A stretch of 24,726 bases of DNA from UBA4615 sp046046245 (GTDB lineage Bacteria > Pseudomonadota > Gammaproteobacteria > Burkholderiales > Burkholderiaceae_E). Positions within the stretch are counted from its first letter, which is position 1; each line of letters begins with the position of its first letter. The stretch is from assembly GCA_046046245.1 (NCBI GenBank), contig JBJOKE010000085.1, forward strand, positions 1 through 24,726. The letters run 5' to 3'. The notes under the pieces were generated by a model. It was not told the origin of the DNA. It saw only the letters and a program-made list of their open reading frames with translations, and ran no database searches. Positions 21,293 to 24,726 of this stretch are shown here, one piece after another. A program made the translations under genes and the position numbers.

Positions 21293-22015
21293 ATGACCGA
21301 TGCCGTCGCGCCCCGCGGCGCGGCCCTGCCGGCTGCGGCCGGCCCGGCGCCGGTGCTCGAGGTCGTCGGGCTGCGCAAGCGGTTCGGCCCGGAGCGCGAC
21401 GTCCTCCCCGGCGTCGACCTCGTGCTGCATGCGGGCGAGCGCGTCGCGCTGCTCGGCGAGTCCGGGGTCGGCAAGTCGACGCTGCTGAACCTGGTCGCCG
21501 GCCTCGAGCGACCGGACGCCGGCGAGGTCCGCCTGTCGGGCCGGCCGATGCACGCGCTCGCCGAGGACGCGGCGGCGCGGCTGCGCGCCCGCGAGATCGG
21601 CTTCGTGTTCCAGGCCTTCCACCTGCTGCCGCACCTTCGGCTGTGGCAGAACGTCGCGATCCCGCTGCTGCTCGCCGGCACCGACCCGGCCGTCGCGCGG
21701 CGCAGCGCCGAGGCGATGCTCGCGCGCGTCGGGCTGGGCACGCGCGCGAGCGCGCTGCCTCGCGAGCTGTCGGGCGGCGAGCAGCAGCGCGTCGCGCTCG
21801 CGCGCGCCCTGGTCCATGGGCCGAGGCTGATCCTGGCCGACGAACCCACCGGCAACCTCGACCCGCGCACCGGCGCGGCCGCGCTCGCGCTGATCGACGA
21901 GCAGGTCCGCGCGAACGGCGCGGCGCTGCTGATGGTCACGCATTCGGGCCAGGCCGCGGCGATCGCCGAGCGCCGGCTGCGACTGACCGCCGCCGGGCTG
22001 GAGGAGGCCCGGTGA
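21293..22015 (+). CDS. ABC transporter ATP-binding protein (LolD/MacB/AttE type)
   Basis: A 240-residue ATPase of the branch that works with FtsX-fold permeases in lipoprotein sorting, macrolide export and related mechanotransmission systems. Walker A is GESGVGKST, the Q-loop region is GFVFQAFHLLPHLRLWQNV, the signature is LSGGEQQRVALARAL, Walker B with D-loop is LILADEPTGNLD, and the switch His is in MVTHS. The ADEPTGNLD and FVFQ.FHLLP wording is characteristic of this branch. Its stop overlaps the GTG of the permease gene (GTGA), so the two are co-translated. LolD proper is unlikely because LolC/E permeases are about half the size of the partner here. Confidence 0.9.
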   Translation: MTDAVAPRGAALPAAAGPAPVLEVVGLRKRFGPERDVLPGVDLVLHAGERVALLGESGVGKSTLLNLVAGLERPDAGEVRLSGRPMHALAEDAAARLRAREIGFVFQAFHLLPHLRLWQNVAIPLLLAGTDPAVARRSAEAMLARVGLGTRASALPRELSGGEQQRVALARALVHGPRLILADEPTGNLDPRTGAAALALIDEQVRANGAALLMVTHSGQAAAIAERRLRLTAAGLEEAR

Positions 22016-24591
22016 CGCCCGACGCGGCCACGCTGCGCTGGTGGGCCTGGCTGGCCCTGGGCCAGTGGCGCGCCGCTCCCGGCCGCGCGGCCGTCTCGGT
22101 GGTCGCGGTCGCGATCGGCGTCGCGCTCGCGCTCGCCATCCATCTCGTGAACGCGTCCGCGCTCGAGGAGTTCCGGCAGGCGATCGCGACGGTCAACGGC
22201 GAGGCGCACGCACAGGTCCGCGCGCGCGGCGAGGCCTTCGACGAGGCCACGTGGCTGCGGCTGCTCGAGTCCCCGGTGACCGGTCTCGCGGCGGCGAGCC
22301 CGGTCGTCGAGACCGAGCTGTCGCTGGCGGACGCCGGCCGGACCCGCCCGCGGACGCTGCGCCTGGTGGCGCTCGATCCCTTCGCCGCCGCGCAGGTCAC
22401 GCCGGCGCTGCTGCCGCAGCCGGCCGCGGGGGGCGGCGCCGACTCGTCGCTCTTCGACGCCGACGCGGTCTTCCTGTCGCAGGCCGCGCTCGAGGCGCTC
22501 GGCGTCGCGCCCGGCGATCCGCTCGTCGTCCGCGTCGGCCTCGCCGTGGTCACGCTGCGGGTGGCCGGCACCGTGCCCGGCGTCGCGCCCGGCCAGCGGC
22601 TCGCGGTGATGGACCTGGGGACCGCGCAGTGGCGGCTGGGCTGGCTCGGCCGCCTGTCGCGGATCGACCTGCGCGTGGCCGAGGGCGCGGACCTCGCGGC
22701 CGTCGAGCGCACCGTCGCCGCGCGCCTCGGCCCCGACGCCGCCTGGACCACGCCGGACGCGGCCGAGCAGCGGATGTCGAACGTCTCGCGCGCCTACCGG
22801 GTGAACCTGAACGTGCTCGCGCTGGTCGCGCTGTTCACCGGCGCATTCCTCGTGTTCGCGACGATGGCCCTGTCGGTGGTCCGGCAGCAGGGCGAGCTCG
22901 CGCTGCTCGGCGTGCTCGGGGCGCCGCGGCGGGCGCGACTGGGCGCCGTGCTCGCGCAGGGCGCGGTGCTCGGCGCGGCCGGCGCCGCGCTCGGCACGGC
23001 CGCCGGCATCGCGCTCGCCGCGACGCTGCTCGCCGCGGTCGGCGGCGACCTCGGCGGCGGCTACTTCAGCGGCTCGCGGCCGAGCCTCGCGTTGCCGCCG
23101 GCCGCGATCGCCGGCTTCGCGGCCCTCGGCCTGGCGGTGGGCGTGCTCGGCGCCGCGGCGCCCGCCTGGGCGGCGGCGCGCATGGCACCGGCGCGGGCGC
23201 TGCGCAGCGGCAGCGCCGAGGACACGCTGGCCGGCCTGGCGCGCGGCCACGTCGCGCTCGCCCTGGGCCTGGCCGGCGCGGTGCTGCTCGTGCTGCCGCC
23301 GGTCGGCGGACTGCCGATCCCGTCCTACGGCGCGATCGCCGCCTGGCTGGTCGGCGGCGTGGCCTGCGTGCCGCTCGTCGTGCGCGCGCTCGGACGCGTG
23401 CTGGCGCGGCGGGCCGAGCGTGCGCTCTGGCGCCGCCCCGCGGCCTGGCTCGCGACCATGCGGATCGCGCAGTCGCCGGGCACCGTGGCCGCCGGGCTGG
23501 CCGGCGTGGTGGCGGCCTTCGCGCTCTCCTCGGCGATGGCCATCATGGTGTCGAGCTTCCGCGTGTCGGTAGCCGACTGGCTCGATGCGGTGCTGCCTGC
23601 CGACGTCTATGCGCGCGCGCCGGGCGCGGCATCCGCCGCGCCGCTCGACGGGGCGCTGCAGCGCGCGATCGCGTCGACGCCCGGCGTCGCACGAGCGGAG
23701 TTCCTGCGCTCGGTCGAGCTGAGCCTGGACCCGACGCGGCCGACGGTCGCGCTGCTGGTCCGCGACCTCGATCCTCGCCACCCGCAGCACCGGCTGCCGC
23801 TGACCGGCGAGGCGCTCGGGGCGCCGGCGGGCGCGATCCCCGTCTGGATCTCGGAGCCGATGCTCGACCGCTACCGGATGCGGCCGGGCGACCGCATCGA
23901 GCTGCCGGTCGGATCGCCAGCGGCCGGGTCGCCGCCGCGCTTCTTCGTGGCCGGCGTCTGGCGCGACTACGCGCGCCAGCACGGCGCGCTGGCGATCGCC
24001 CGCGACGACTGGCGCGCGCTCGGCGGCGCCGACGGCGCCTCGGACGTCGCGCTCTGGCTGGAGCCCGGCGCGCGCCCCGAGACGGTGATCGCGGCCGCGG
24101 CCGCCGCGGCACCGGTCCTCGCGGCCCTGGAATGGCGCAGCAGCGCCGACCTGCGCGCGCTGAGCCTGCGGATCTTCGACCGCAGCTTCGCGGTCACCTA
24201 CGCGCTCGAGGCGATCGCGATCCTCGTCGGCCTGTTCGGCGTCGCCGCCGCCTGCGCCGGCGAGGCGCTGGTCCGCGCGCGCGAGTTCGGCATGCTGCGG
24301 CACGTCGGCGTCCGGCGCCGGCAGATCGCGGCGCAGCTCGCCGTCGAAGCGGCGATCACCGTCACCGTCGCGGTCGCCTGGGGCGGGCTGATCGGCGCGG
24401 CGATCGGCCTGGTGCTGATCGAGCGGGTCAACCCGCAGTCGTTCCACTGGACGATGGACGTCCACTGGCCGTGGGGGCTGCTCGCCGGCAGCGGGGCCGC
24501 CCTGGTCGCGGCCGCGGTCGCGAGCGCGCTGCTCGCGGCCCGCTCGGCGCTCGGTGCGGGCCCGGTCGCCGCGGTGAGGCAGGACTGGTGA
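22012..24591 (+). CDS. Large ABC transporter permease with two FtsX domains (AttFG-like)
   Basis: An 859-residue inner-membrane permease built as a tandem repeat of the FtsX module. TM1 (residues about 24-44, VSVVAVAIGVALALAIHLV) is followed by a first periplasmic MacB-like domain. A helix bundle with the FtsX signature comes next (VLALVALFTGAFLVF, QQGELALLGVLGAPRRARLG), then further helices to about residue 460. A second module starts at about 484 (GTVAAGLAGVVAAFALSSAM), with another periplasmic domain (PADVYARAP onward) and a last FtsX core (REFGMLRHVGVRRRQIAAQL). Such double permeases need no second subunit and work with the upstream ATPase. The GTG start is fixed by the GTGA overlap with the ATPase gene; the stop overlaps the next GTG the same way. 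The cargo is not evident; lipid or lipoprotein handling is a reasonable guess. Confidence 0.88.
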   Translation: MTPDAATLRWWAWLALGQWRAAPGRAAVSVVAVAIGVALALAIHLVNASALEEFRQAIATVNGEAHAQVRARGEAFDEATWLRLLESPVTGLAAASPVVETELSLADAGRTRPRTLRLVALDPFAAAQVTPALLPQPAAGGGADSSLFDADAVFLSQAALEALGVAPGDPLVVRVGLAVVTLRVAGTVPGVAPGQRLAVMDLGTAQWRLGWLGRLSRIDLRVAEGADLAAVERTVAARLGPDAAWTTPDAAEQRMSNVSRAYRVNLNVLALVALFTGAFLVFATMALSVVRQQGELALLGVLGAPRRARLGAVLAQGAVLGAAGAALGTAAGIALAATLLAAVGGDLGGGYFSGSRPSLALPPAAIAGFAALGLAVGVLGAAAPAWAAARMAPARALRSGSAEDTLAGLARGHVALALGLAGAVLLVLPPVGGLPIPSYGAIAAWLVGGVACVPLVVRALGRVLARRAERALWRRPAAWLATMRIAQSPGTVAAGLAGVVAAFALSSAMAIMVSSFRVSVADWLDAVLPADVYARAPGAASAAPLDGALQRAIASTPGVARAEFLRSVELSLDPTRPTVALLVRDLDPRHPQHRLPLTGEALGAPAGAIPVWISEPMLDRYRMRPGDRIELPVGSPAAGSPPRFFVAGVWRDYARQHGALAIARDDWRALGGADGASDVALWLEPGARPETVIAAAAAAAPVLAALEWRSSADLRALSLRIFDRSFAVTYALEAIAILVGLFGVAAACAGEALVRAREFGMLRHVGVRRRQIAAQLAVEAAITVTVAVAWGGLIGAAIGLVLIERVNPQSFHWTMDVHWPWGLLAGSGAALVAAAVASALLAARSALGAGPVAAVRQDW

Positions 24592-24726
24592 GCCCGGGGC
24601 GCCGCGAGTCGCTGCGACGGGCCGGCGCGCTCGCGCTGGCCGCGACGCGGCTGCCGGCCCGCACCGTGCCCGATGCCGCGCGGGGGCTGGGCGCCGGAGC
24701 GGCGCTCGTGCCGGCGGCCGCGGTGC
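24588..24726 (+). CDS. Start of third operon gene, exported protein (possibly AttH-like lipocalin), cut by window end
   Basis: GTG at 24588 overlaps the permease stop (GTGA), and the frame stays open to the window end (46 codons). The N-terminus has two Arg pairs (GRRESLRRAG) followed by an Ala/Leu stretch, a weak Tat- or Sec-like signal. In related proteobacterial operons of an ATPase plus a large FtsX permease, the next gene encodes an AttH/CrtC-like lipocalin. That is the expectation here, but nothing in this fragment proves it. Confidence 0.5.
   Translation, partial: MSPGRRESLRRAGALALAATRLPARTVPDAARGLGAGAALVPAAAV

Noticed and set aside
21217..24465. 1082-codon open frame antisense to the ABC transporter genes
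   Set aside because: The product is Arg/Asp/Gln/His-rich without hydrophobic core or motifs, while the plus strand encodes a clear ATPase and permease.

Overview
The window is very GC-rich DNA with densely packed genes and strong G/C third-position bias. It looks like the chromosome of a betaproteobacterium, most likely Burkholderiales. The FabI N-terminus (LLSNRSIAYGIAKAC) is of the Burkholderia type, and the gloB / yafS-like / rnhA / mltD neighbourhood and a complete yejABEF operon also fit. I see no insertion sequence, phage gene, tRNA, rRNA or CRISPR array, and no gene-free stretch longer than about 150 bases.

Layout. 1-1329 (-) is an RND efflux periplasmic adaptor cut by the window edge. 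1430-2611 (+) is a PLP aminotransferase. 2621-8213 is a housekeeping block: rnhA (-), cyclopropane-fatty-acid synthase (+), a YafS-like methyltransferase (-), gloB (+) and the lipoprotein murein transglycosylase mltD (+). 8236-13801 (-) is the four-gene peptide importer yejABEF. fabI (13828-14613, +) diverges from yejA across 26 bases. It is followed by an unusual lipoprotein with a 2-keto-4-pentenoate-hydratase-like fold, then a convergent old-yellow-enzyme-like oxidoreductase (15619-16779, -).

16869-20168 is the most interesting region. A selenophosphate synthase (senC/selD) overlaps by 4 bases a selenosugar-synthase-type glycosyltransferase (senB). Divergent from both is an EgtB-like DinB/FGE non-heme iron protein (senA). 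This is the gene set of the selenoneine pathway: SenC makes selenophosphate, SenB makes a selenosugar from it and a UDP-sugar, and SenA joins the selenosugar to hercynine. Hercynine would have to come from an EgtD encoded outside the window.

20233-21141 (+) is an alpha/beta hydrolase with a -10 box so close to its ATG that the transcript may be leaderless. 21293-24726 (+) is an ABC export or lipid-handling operon: a LolD/MacB-type ATPase, an 859-residue double FtsX-domain permease, and the start of a third gene that may be an AttH-like lipocalin. Each of these genes is coupled to the next by a GTGA overlap.

Regulation visible in the sequence includes overlapping divergent -10 boxes between rnhA and cfa, a well-formed promoter plus 5'-leader stem-loop and strong Shine-Dalgarno in front of the TTG start of mltD, and several GC-rich hairpins without U-tracts at gene ends.
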